In this document: one piece after another, positions 1 to 5,755 of the stretch
Layout: every line of letters starts with the position of its first letter
How positions within the stretch are numbered: the stretch's first letter is position 1
The notes under the pieces: generated by a model
What the model was told of the DNA's origin: nothing
The model's input: the letters and a program-made list of their open reading frames with translations, nothing else
Databases searched by the model: none
From: an uncultured Phascolarctobacterium sp.
GTDB taxonomy: Bacteria; Bacillota; Negativicutes; Acidaminococcales; Acidaminococcaceae
NCBI GenBank assembly: GCA_945949475.1
Contig: CAMFET010000022.1
Location: forward strand, 1 to 9,752
Direction: 5' to 3'
DNA: 9,752 bases
Translations under genes and position numbers: made by a program

Positions 1-548
1 GTGATATCCCTGCCGGCCTAGAAAAGGACGCAATTGGTAGCTTTGCGCATGCCAGTGATTTGATGCGCTTTATTAAGGAGCAGGGTGATTTTTGTGTGGG
101 TGGTGCTGCTTATCCTGAAGGCCATCCTGAATCCGGCAGCCTCGCTCAGGACATTGCCAATACACGCTATAAGGTTGAAGCTGGCGTGGACTTTTTAGTA
201 ACGCAAATGTTTTTCGAGAACACGATTTTGTATAATTACATGTTCCGCCTCCTGCAGGCAGGCATCAATGTGCCGGTAGTGCCCGGAATTATGCCTGTGA
301 CCAATGCGGCGCAAATTACTCGCATCTGTCAGCTTAGCGGCACCAAGCTACCACCGCAGTTCCGCTCTATGGTGGAAAAATTTGCTGATAAGCCTGCTGC
401 CCTGAAGCAGGCTGGTATTGCCTATGCTACGGGCCAAATTATCGACCTTGTTGCTAATGGCTTTAATCATGTGCATATTTATACAATGAATCGCCCTGAA
501 ATCATCGGGGGTATTATGGCTAATTTATCCGAAATAGTTAAGGATTGA
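1..548 (+). CDS. metF: 5,10-methylenetetrahydrofolate reductase, C-terminal part (5' end outside window)
   Basis: The reading frame is open from base 3, upstream of the first in-frame TTG/ATG codons at 60-65, so the gene enters from the left. 181 residues are visible. By comparison with the ~296-residue E. coli MetF, about 115 N-terminal residues are missing. Visible family landmarks are GDIPAG at the left edge, VGGAAYPEGHPES, DFLVTQMFFE (a TIM-barrel strand with the conserved Q and acidic residues), PGIMPVTN, and HIYTMNRPE near the C-terminus, where the family has H-F/I-Y-T-x-N. The flavoenzyme reduces 5,10-methylene-THF to 5-methyl-THF in the cytoplasm, the methyl donor for the MetH encoded downstream. 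The C-terminus is intact. The reactivation protein begins 55 bp downstream, so co-transcription is likely. Confidence 0.95.
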   Translation, partial: DIPAGLEKDAIGSFAHASDLMRFIKEQGDFCVGGAAYPEGHPESGSLAQDIANTRYKVEAGVDFLVTQMFFENTILYNYMFRLLQAGINVPVVPGIMPVTNAAQITRICQLSGTKLPPQFRSMVEKFADKPAALKQAGIAYATGQIIDLVANGFNHVHIYTMNRPEIIGGIMANLSEIVKD

Positions 549-574
549 GTTAGCCTGCAGGAATGTGGTATTAT
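545..574 (+). promoter_or_regulatory. possible internal promoter before the MetH reactivation gene
   Basis: TTGAGT (545-550, overlapping the metF stop) lies 18 bp before TATTAT (569-574), which is preceded by TG at 566-567 (extended -10). It would place a start just upstream of the AAGGGG ribosome-binding site of the next gene. This is motif matching by eye only. Read-through from metF is equally plausible. Confidence 0.3.
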
Positions 575-603
575 TTTTAATGTAATTTAGAAGGGGAAAT
601 ATA

Positions 604-1233
604 ATGGAATTTAATCGCAAGGAAGCGCTGCGCTATTTGCGGGCGCGGCCTAATGATAAAGAAGCGCAGGCTTTGGTGGACATGGTTTACCTTAAGCTGC
701 GCAATGAGGTGCAGGCTCGGCATGTGCTGCTCAAAAGCAAAGTGCAGGTGGATAAGGAGGGCGTAACGCTAGCTAATGGGGTGCGCTTCACCTCCAGAGA
801 TTTGGCTGCACATGTTAAGGGCTGTGAGGAGGTCTTGTTGCTAGGGGCAACCCTGGGCAGTCGTGTGGATGCTGCCATTAGGCGCTTGGCCTTGGGAAGT
901 GTAGCCGAAGGCGCAGCGGCACAGGCAGTAGCGGCAGCGCTGATTGAAAGCTATTGTGACGAGGTGCAGGCTAAGGCCGATACAGGTGGCTTGGCGCAGC
1001 GGCCCCGCTTTTCACCGGGCTATGGTGACTGGGATTTGGCGGAGCAGAGACTGATATTTCCGGTGCTAAACTGTGCTAAGCTGATAGGGCTTACGCTGAC
1101 CGATGGCTGTATGATGGCGCCGTCTAAGTCGGTGACGGCGGTGATTGGACTATCCGATGACGTGCAGTGTGTGTGGAATAAGTGCATGACCTGTGGGAAT
1201 ATTAATTGCCCGTATAGAGCAAATGAAGAGTAA
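604..1233 (+). CDS. stand-alone methionine synthase (MetH) AdoMet-dependent reactivation-domain protein
   Basis: This 209-residue protein matches the vitamin B12-dependent methionine synthase activation domain. In that family the domain binds AdoMet and supports reductive remethylation of cob(II)alamin when MetH becomes oxidised. The AdoMet-binding signature R-x-x-x-G-Y is present as RFSPGYGDWDL (Arg135, Gly139, Tyr140), followed by LTDGCMMAPSKSVTAVIGL, typical of the domain. The C-terminus carries Cys194-x2-Cys197-x4-Cys202 followed by PYR, a tail not found in E. coli MetH. The start is ATG 604 behind AAGGGG. It sits between metF and a short metH lacking this domain, a split arrangement like Thermotoga maritima TM0268/TM0269. 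It has no other domain, so it must act in trans on MetH. Function is inferred from family and context. Confidence 0.9.
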   Translation: MEFNRKEALRYLRARPNDKEAQALVDMVYLKLRNEVQARHVLLKSKVQVDKEGVTLANGVRFTSRDLAAHVKGCEEVLLLGATLGSRVDAAIRRLALGSVAEGAAAQAVAAALIESYCDEVQAKADTGGLAQRPRFSPGYGDWDLAEQRLIFPVLNCAKLIGLTLTDGCMMAPSKSVTAVIGLSDDVQCVWNKCMTCGNINCPYRANEE

Positions 1234-1320
1234 ATGAAAAAGAAAAATTGTATATCCTTCAAGTAAAACGAAGTTTATTAATGATATACGATAAGGTCTA
1301 CGATGAAACAAGTAGGAATA
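1234..1320 (+). other. intergenic stretch, no gene seen
   Basis: This is the first part of the 343-bp gap between the reactivation gene and metH. The only structure I see is a perfect 7-bp dyad GTATATC (1250-1256) / GATATAC (1283-1289), with CTTC/GAAG nested inside. The spacer is A+T-rich and there is no good U-tract, so it is not a convincing terminator. I found no SAM, THF or cobalamin riboswitch motif and no T-box here. Confidence 0.4.
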
Positions 1321-1349
1321 TTCATAGCCCAACAAATGAAGGGTAAAAT
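1321..1349 (+). promoter_or_regulatory. candidate promoter for metH and structured element A
   Basis: TTCATA (1321-1326; 4 of 6 matches to TTGACA) is spaced 17 bp from TAAAAT (1344-1349; 5 of 6 matches to TATAAT). The predicted transcription start falls near 1356, which is the first base of the terminal helix of structured element A. The metH mRNA would then begin directly with that fold. This is inference from hexamer matching. Confidence 0.4.
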
Positions 1350-1355
1350 TGAGGG

Positions 1356-1526
1356 TATTAGATATCTTGGAGGGAATTGAAATTTTAGCTCATGAGTGGC
1401 TGGTACAATAGAAGCAAGGTTTCGAAAACCAAAAGACTTCTGCGAACAAATTGGACACCGTAGCTTCGTAATTGTACCCCACGAAATGAGCGAAAAAATT
1501 TCATTTGACCGGAAAGATATCTAATA
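1356..1526 (+). repeat. structured repeat / candidate non-coding RNA, copy A, in the metH leader
   Basis: A 171-bp element folds into one long interrupted hairpin. From outside in, the helices are TATTAGATATCTT (1356-1368) with AAGATATCTAATA (1514-1526), an internal loop TTGGAGGGAAT opposite GACCGGAAAG, TGAAATTTT with AAAATTTCA, GCTCAT with ATGAGC, a GA/GAA loop, GTGG with CCAC, a CT bulge, GGTACAAT with ATTGTACC, and GAAGC (1411-1415) with GCTTC (1463-1467). The apical 47-nt region contains TCGAAAACCAAAAG and GCGAACAAATT. A homologous copy lies on the opposite strand at 7817-7989, with the same length, loop sequences and helix order. The element ends 50 bp before the metH start and could be its 5' leader. 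No open reading frame of note crosses it. It matches no riboswitch family I recognise. Confidence 0.8.
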
Positions 1527-1576
1527 TCTCAAATTTGCTTTTAATGGTTATAAAGTGTTTTAAGGAGATAGGAAGT

Positions 1577-3943
1577 ATGACTTTTAAAGAGCTTTTAGGT
1601 AAAAAAATGTTGTTTTTTGATGGAGCCACCGGCACCCAGCTGCAGGCGCGCGGCTTAAAGCCGGGCGAGCTGCCGGAAAGCTGGAACTTTACCCATCCGG
1701 AGATTGTGGAAGCCGTGCATCGGGGTTATTTAGATGTGGGCTCCAATATTGTTAAGTCGAATACCTTTGGCGCTAACCCTATTAAATTAAAGGGTAGTGG
1801 TTTAGATTGCAAGGAAACCATCGAGGCTGCTGTGGCGATTGCTAAGCGTGCTTGCGGTGGTCGCGAAAATAAATTTGTAGCCCTCAACCTAGGCCCCACA
1901 GGCAAGCTGCTCGCTCCCTATGGCGATTTGGCTTTTGAAGATGCTGTGGCTGCCTATGGAGAAATGGTGCGCTATGGTGCTGCTGCCGGTGCCGACTTGA
2001 TTTTGGTAGAAACCATGAGTGATACCTACGAAATCAAGGCTGCAGTTTTAGCAGCCAAAGAAAACTGCGATTTGCCCATTTGCGTTACCATGACCTTTGA
2101 CCAGGATGGAAAACTGCTCACTGGTGCTACCGTAGAGGCTGCTGCGCTGATGTGCGAGGGCTTGGGTGTTGATGCCATCGGCTTTAACTGTGGCTTGGGC
2201 CCGGTACAGGTGGGCAAGCTTTTGCCGCAAATGCTGGCTGCTACAAGCTTACCAGTTATTATTAATCCCAATGCAGGCCTGCCCGTAGAAAAGGATGGTA
2301 AAACCTGCTTCGAGGTTGGTCCTGAAGAATATGCTGAGCTCATGTATGTGCTGGCTCAGCAGGGGCCAAGTATTGTGGGCGGCTGCTGCGGCACCACTCC
2401 GGCACATATTGAAGCCATGATTAAAAAATGTAAGGATTTGCAGCCCGGTGGCTACCGCACCTGCCAGCTGACAGCTGTTTCCAGCTATGGTAAGGCTGTG
2501 CATTTGGGCGAAGGTCCGGTGATTATCGGCGAGCGCATTAATCCCACCGGTAAGAAGCGTTTGAAGGAAGCCCTAGTAGCACAGGATTTGGATTATGTGT
2601 GCCGCTTAGGTCTGGAGCAAATCAATGTCGGCGCCCATATTTTGGATGTGAATGTTGGTACACCCGGTATTGATGAGCCGGCGCTGATTGCTAAGGCTGT
2701 GCCGGCGCTGCAGGCCATTACTGATACTCCTCTGCAAATCGATACATCTAATTATGAGGCGATGGAACGGGCTCTGCGTCTTTATAATGGCAAGCCCATG
2801 CTGAACTCCGTTAACGGCAAGGAGGAAAGCCTAGCTAAGGTGCTGCCCTTGGCCAAAAAATATGGCGCAGTTCTGGTTGCGCTGTGCTTGGATGATAGTG
2901 GTATTCCCAATACTGCGGCTGGTCGCATTGCTGTTGCTGATAAAATTATCGCTCGCGCTGCTGAATACGGTATCGAGAGCCGCAACATCGTAGTGGACCC
3001 CTTGGCCTTGACCATTTCCACCGGTGCCGAAAACGCCGAGATTGCCTGCGAGGTTATTCGCACTATGAAGGCGCGGGGCATCAACACGGTTATGGGCGTA
3101 TCCAATATTTCCTTTGGCTTGCCCGGTCGCGAAGCTGTTAATAGTACCTTTTTTGCCATGGCGCTGGCAGCAGGACTTTCCTGCGGTATCATCAATCCTC
3201 AAAGCAAGGCTATGCTGGATGCCTTCTATGGCTATCGTGCGCTGGCAGGTTTTGACGAGGGCTGCAAGGAATATGTGCAGCATTACGCTGACGCACCCAA
3301 GGCTACGGCCACCCTTGTTAGCGAAATAGGGCTTTATGATGCCATTGTTAAGGGCTTGGCTGAGGCTGCGCGTAAGGCTGCTGCTGTAGCCCTCAAGAGT
3401 GAAAAGCCCTTAGAGGTCATCAATAAATACATGATTCCCGCGCTGGATTTCGTGGGCAATGGCTTTGAAAAGAAGACACTGTTCCTGCCGCAGCTTTTGA
3501 TGAGTGCTGATGCTGCAAAGGCAGCCTTCGAGGTGATTCGTGAGGCTGTAGGCGTAGGCGAAACCCAAGGCGAGACTGTAATCATCGCTACCGTTCATGG
3601 TGATATCCATGATATTGGCAAGAATATCGTGAAGGTGCTCTTGGAAAATTATGGCTACCGCGTGCTGGATTTGGGTAAGGATGTGCCGGTAGAGACGATT
3701 GTTAGTGCAGCCAAGGAAAGCGGTGCTAAGGTTGTAGGCCTTTCCGCTTTGATGACCACCACCGTGGGCGCTATGGAAGCTACTATTAAAGCGCTGCAGG
3801 ACGATAGCGATACCAGCGCTTGCCAGATTGTTGTTGGCGGTGCAGTTTTGACTCAGGAATATGCGGACCATATTGGCGCTAGTCACTACGCTCCCAATGC
3901 CGTTAGCGCAGTGAACTATGTAAATAGCGTTTTTGGAAAATAA
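1577..3943 (+). CDS. metH: cobalamin-dependent methionine synthase, short form without reactivation domain
   Basis: This 788-residue enzyme transfers the methyl of 5-methyl-THF via cobalamin to homocysteine. The homocysteine-binding barrel (~1-300) has DGATGTQLQ (15-23) and the zinc ligands Cys205 (GFNCG) and Cys270-Cys271 (GGCCGTTP). The pterin-binding barrel (~312-570) has GERINPTGKK (from ~318), DVNVGTPG and GVSNISFGLP. The helical cap (~575-655) has FLPQLLMSA. The Rossmann B12 domain (~660-788) has HGDIHDIGKN, with His678 as the lower cobalt ligand, then VGLSALMTTT and VVGGAVLT. The protein stops after the B12 domain, so the C-terminal AdoMet domain of ~1,200-residue MetH proteins is absent and supplied by the separate upstream gene. 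I chose ATG 1577 because AAGGAG lies 9 bp upstream. An in-frame extension to TTG 1505 has no good ribosome-binding site and would start inside structured element A. Confidence 0.97.
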   Translation: MTFKELLGKKMLFFDGATGTQLQARGLKPGELPESWNFTHPEIVEAVHRGYLDVGSNIVKSNTFGANPIKLKGSGLDCKETIEAAVAIAKRACGGRENKFVALNLGPTGKLLAPYGDLAFEDAVAAYGEMVRYGAAAGADLILVETMSDTYEIKAAVLAAKENCDLPICVTMTFDQDGKLLTGATVEAAALMCEGLGVDAIGFNCGLGPVQVGKLLPQMLAATSLPVIINPNAGLPVEKDGKTCFEVGPEEYAELMYVLAQQGPSIVGGCCGTTPAHIEAMIKKCKDLQPGGYRTCQLTAVSSYGKAVHLGEGPVIIGERINPTGKKRLKEALVAQDLDYVCRLGLEQINVGAHILDVNVGTPGIDEPALIAKAVPALQAITDTPLQIDTSNYEAMERALRLYNGKPMLNSVNGKEESLAKVLPLAKKYGAVLVALCLDDSGIPNTAAGRIAVADKIIARAAEYGIESRNIVVDPLALTISTGAENAEIACEVIRTMKARGINTVMGVSNISFGLPGREAVNSTFFAMALAAGLSCGIINPQSKAMLDAFYGYRALAGFDEGCKEYVQHYADAPKATATLVSEIGLYDAIVKGLAEAARKAAAVALKSEKPLEVINKYMIPALDFVGNGFEKKTLFLPQLLMSADAAKAAFEVIREAVGVGETQGETVIIATVHGDIHDIGKNIVKVLLENYGYRVLDLGKDVPVETIVSAAKESGAKVVGLSALMTTTVGAMEATIKALQDDSDTSACQIVVGGAVLTQEYADHIGASHYAPNAVSAVNYVNSVFGK

Positions 3944-3970
3944 AGAGATAAAAACTTTCAGGTAAACAAA

Positions 3971-4024
3971 AAAGCAGAACCGACTGGCTGGAGCAAGCTT
4001 GCTCTGGCAGTGGTTCTGCTTTTA
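3971..4024 (+). terminator. strong intrinsic terminator after metH
   Basis: AGCAGAACC (3973-3981) pairs perfectly with GGTTCTGCT (4012-4020), and ACTG with CAGT extends the stem. The tip is the perfect palindrome GAGCAAGCTTGCTC (3991-4004). The 5' side is preceded by an A-run and the 3' side followed by TTTACTTTTA, so it may work in both directions. It begins about 27 bp after the metH stop and isolates metH from the transporter gene. Confidence 0.9.
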
Positions 4025-4064
4025 CTTTTATAAATCCATATAAGCATATGTTACCTATCTCCTT

Positions 4065-4095
4065 TAGCAAGAAAATTTTTGAAATAGCAAGAAAA
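4065..4095 (+). repeat. 11-bp tandem direct repeat upstream of the transporter promoter
   Basis: TAGCAAGAAAA occurs at 4065-4075 and again at 4085-4095, exactly 20 bp start to start (about two helical turns). The pair lies 28 bp upstream of the candidate -35. A small dyad CATAT-AAGC-ATATG lies nearby at 4037-4050. Same-face spacing suits a regulator-binding site, but AT-rich chance repetition is possible and no regulator is identified. Confidence 0.45.
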
Positions 4096-4122
4096 ATGAT
4101 AATTAATAACAAATTAAAGCAT

Positions 4123-4151
4123 TTTACTTATTTTTGCGCCAGGGGTATAAT
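4123..4151 (+). promoter_or_regulatory. promoter for the DASS transporter
   Basis: TTTACT (4123-4128) is followed after 17 bp by a consensus TATAAT (4146-4151). A second overlapping TATAAT is at 4151-4156. The predicted start is near 4158, giving a short leader containing AGGGGATGGGA just before ATG 4183. Being downstream of a strong terminator, the gene needs its own promoter. Confidence 0.65.
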
Positions 4152-4182
4152 ATAATGAACAACTATACTAGGGGATGGGAAT

Positions 4183-5595
4183 ATGAAAAAATATCGTTCA
4201 TTGAATACTTTATCAGGACCAATTTTATTTTTTGTGGTTCTGGGAGTGTTGTCGCAGCTAATTAGCTTTAAGCAGGCGGCTGCTATTGCTACTATTTGCT
4301 GGATGGGCTTGTGGTGGGTGCTGCGTCCGGTAAATATTGCGGTTACAGCGCTGCTGCCCATACCAATTAATGCTTTTTTTGGCATGGTACCGATGGACGG
4401 CATTATCAGTAAATATTTTTCGGAAATCGTAGTACTGTTGGTGGGCAGCGATTTGATCAGTCTAGTGTGGGAAAAGACCCATCTTGATAAGCGTTTGGCC
4501 ATTAAGAGCCTGTGTGGCATTGGCACCTCCATGCGGCAGCAAATTACTGTATGGCTGGTGGCCGCAACAGTGCTGTCCATTTTTTTGCCCAATGTGGTTG
4601 TAGTAATGATTTTAGTGCCTGTGGCTGTGAGCATGCTCAAGTTTTTGGGGCAGGAAAATATTACTAATAACCCCATCGCTACCCCCATTTTGCTGGCCTT
4701 AGTTTGGGGTGCTGGCTTTGGTGGCTTTGGTTCTCCCTTGGGCGGAGCTTCTAATTTAGTAGCTATTAGCTATTTAGAAAAATTGACAGGGCAGGAATTT
4801 ATGTATGTGGATTGGATCATTCGCTTTTTGCCCCTGCTCTTTATTATCCTGCTCTTTATTTTGCTCTTCCTATTACGTTTACCCATGCCGGTGGAGCACT
4901 TGGAGGGTGGCAAGGAATATTTCCGTCGTGTTTATGCCGAGCTCGGACCCATGAAAAAGGGTGAGAAGCTGGGCTTGTGGCTCTTTGCTTTAGCCACTGT
5001 TTTGGCCTTTATTCGTCCTCTGTATGTGGAGTATCTACCCTTGATGAAGCCTGCTTATGTTTTCTTCTTTTTTGGTATGCTTACCTTTGTGTTGCGTAAT
5101 GAAGAAGGGCAGTTGCTGCTCACTTGGAACGAGGCGGAAAAGGGTATTATGTGGGGCATGATATTTTTGTTTTCCGGCGGTCTGGCCTTGGGCAAGCTGA
5201 TTACGGATACTGGTGCAGCAACAGAAATTGCTAAGGTTATTACGCTACTGCCCTTAAGTGGGGGCGTGGAAACCATGTTTAGTCTCACCTTGTTTGCCAC
5301 TTTTCTTACGGAAATCAGTAGCAATACAGCGGCCGCTTCCATCGCTATTCCAGTTGTGCAAAGTATTACTACTGAGCTGGGCGTGAACCCTGTGCCCTAT
5401 ATTTTGACGACTATAGTGGCTGTAAACTGTGCTTTTATACTGCCAGTTAGCACTCGTGCCGTGGGCGTCACCTATGGACTCAGTCCTGATGATTTGATGA
5501 AGCACGGTGTACGCTTATCGGTGCTGTGCATGCTTTTAGTAAGTGCTCTGGGCTATGTTTGCATGCAGTTCTGGCCCTTGTTTAATCATATCTAA
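4183..5595 (+). CDS. DASS/SLC13-family anion (probably dicarboxylate) transporter
   Basis: This 470-residue polytopic membrane protein has about 11-12 hydrophobic segments and no signal peptide. Divalent-anion:sodium symporter family landmarks in order are EIVVLLVGSDLISLVWEKTHLDKRLAIK (early helix with the E-K-x(2-5)-H/D-K-R pattern; given as residues ~81-108), GAGFGGFGSPLGGASNLV (first half binding loop) and FLTEISSNTAAAS (Ser380-Asn381-Thr382, second Na+/substrate hairpin). The matching first hairpin reads FLPNVVVV: Pro136-Asn137-Val138 stands where most members have Ser-Asn-Thr. Family members import succinate, malate, citrate, sulfate or similar anions. Succinate would fit an Acidaminococcaceae lifestyle, but the substrate cannot be read from this sequence. 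It is monocistronic, with its own promoter and flanking terminators. Confidence 0.85.
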   Translation: MKKYRSLNTLSGPILFFVVLGVLSQLISFKQAAAIATICWMGLWWVLRPVNIAVTALLPIPINAFFGMVPMDGIISKYFSEIVVLLVGSDLISLVWEKTHLDKRLAIKSLCGIGTSMRQQITVWLVAATVLSIFLPNVVVVMILVPVAVSMLKFLGQENITNNPIATPILLALVWGAGFGGFGSPLGGASNLVAISYLEKLTGQEFMYVDWIIRFLPLLFIILLFILLFLLRLPMPVEHLEGGKEYFRRVYAELGPMKKGEKLGLWLFALATVLAFIRPLYVEYLPLMKPAYVFFFFGMLTFVLRNEEGQLLLTWNEAEKGIMWGMIFLFSGGLALGKLITDTGAATEIAKVITLLPLSGGVETMFSLTLFATFLTEISSNTAAASIAIPVVQSITTELGVNPVPYILTTIVAVNCAFILPVSTRAVGVTYGLSPDDLMKHGVRLSVLCMLLVSALGYVCMQFWPLFNHI

Positions 5596-5609
5596 CTCCG
5601 TACTTTTTA

Positions 5610-5649
5610 CTCTCCCTGATTTCCCTCTTGGACAGGGAGAGTTTTCTTT
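5610..5649 (+). terminator. intrinsic terminator after the transporter gene
   Basis: CTCTCCCTG (5610-5618) pairs perfectly with CAGGGAGAG (5633-5641) over 9 bp with a 14-nt loop, followed by TTTTCTTT. It begins 14 bp after the transporter stop codon. Confidence 0.92.
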
Positions 5650-5665
5650 AGAAGTTAATAAGTAC

Positions 5666-5694
5666 TTGACTTTTGGTTAACCTAGTGATAACCT
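5666..5694 (+). promoter_or_regulatory. birA promoter
   Basis: TTGACT (5666-5671) is spaced 17 bp from TAACCT (5689-5694), with TG at 5686-5687 giving an extended -10. The -10 is weak in isolation, but its position between a terminator and birA, the good -35 and the overlapping operator support it. The start would be near 5701, with a ~55-nt leader ending in GGAGG. Confidence 0.55.
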
Positions 5695-5716
5695 TTCAAA
5701 TAGATATAGGTTAACG
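5675..5716 (+). promoter_or_regulatory. BirA-type operator (bioO-like) overlapping the birA promoter
   Basis: TGATAACC (5686-5693) and GGTTAACG (5709-5716) form an inverted pair in which TAACC and GGTTA are separated by exactly 15 bp. This is the arrangement of Firmicute BirA operators, with TTAACC-type half sites about 15 bp apart. The left half coincides with the proposed -10. A further perfect octamer palindrome, GGTTAACC (5675-5682), lies between -35 and -10. Placement implies that biotinoyl-AMP-bound BirA would block its own gene. Family operator knowledge plus sequence inspection; binding is inferred. Confidence 0.7.
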
Positions 5717-5755
5717 AAGCTTGAAGCGAGATTAACAGTAATGGAGGCATAAAGC

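Noticed and set aside
1303..1380. 25-codon open frame starting MKQVGIFIAQQ upstream of metH
   Set aside because: There is only a weak AAGG upstream, it runs into the terminal helix of element A, it resembles no known leader peptide, and copy B has no equivalent.
1389..1491. Hammerhead-ribozyme-like strings (ATGAG...CGAAA) in structured element A
   Set aside because: The CUGA part of the hammerhead core is missing (TCATGA in A, CCAATGA in B), there is no third-helix junction with a cleavage triplet, and the bases are better explained as a GA/GAA internal loop in one continuous hairpin.
1234..1576. SAM, THF, cobalamin riboswitch or T-box upstream of metH
   Set aside because: None of the conserved core strings of these families (SAM-I core, B12 box GCCACTG, T-box TGGNACCGCG) is present on the + strand.
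1505..1576. Upstream extension of metH by 24 residues
   Set aside because: It would start at TTG inside element A without a ribosome-binding site. ATG 1577 has AAGGAG at good spacing and the family N-terminus fits it.
2026..3886. Long minus-strand open frames opposite metH
   Set aside because: They are shadows of the GC-biased metH coding frame. They lack plausible ribosome-binding sites and recognisable domains, while metH is unambiguous.
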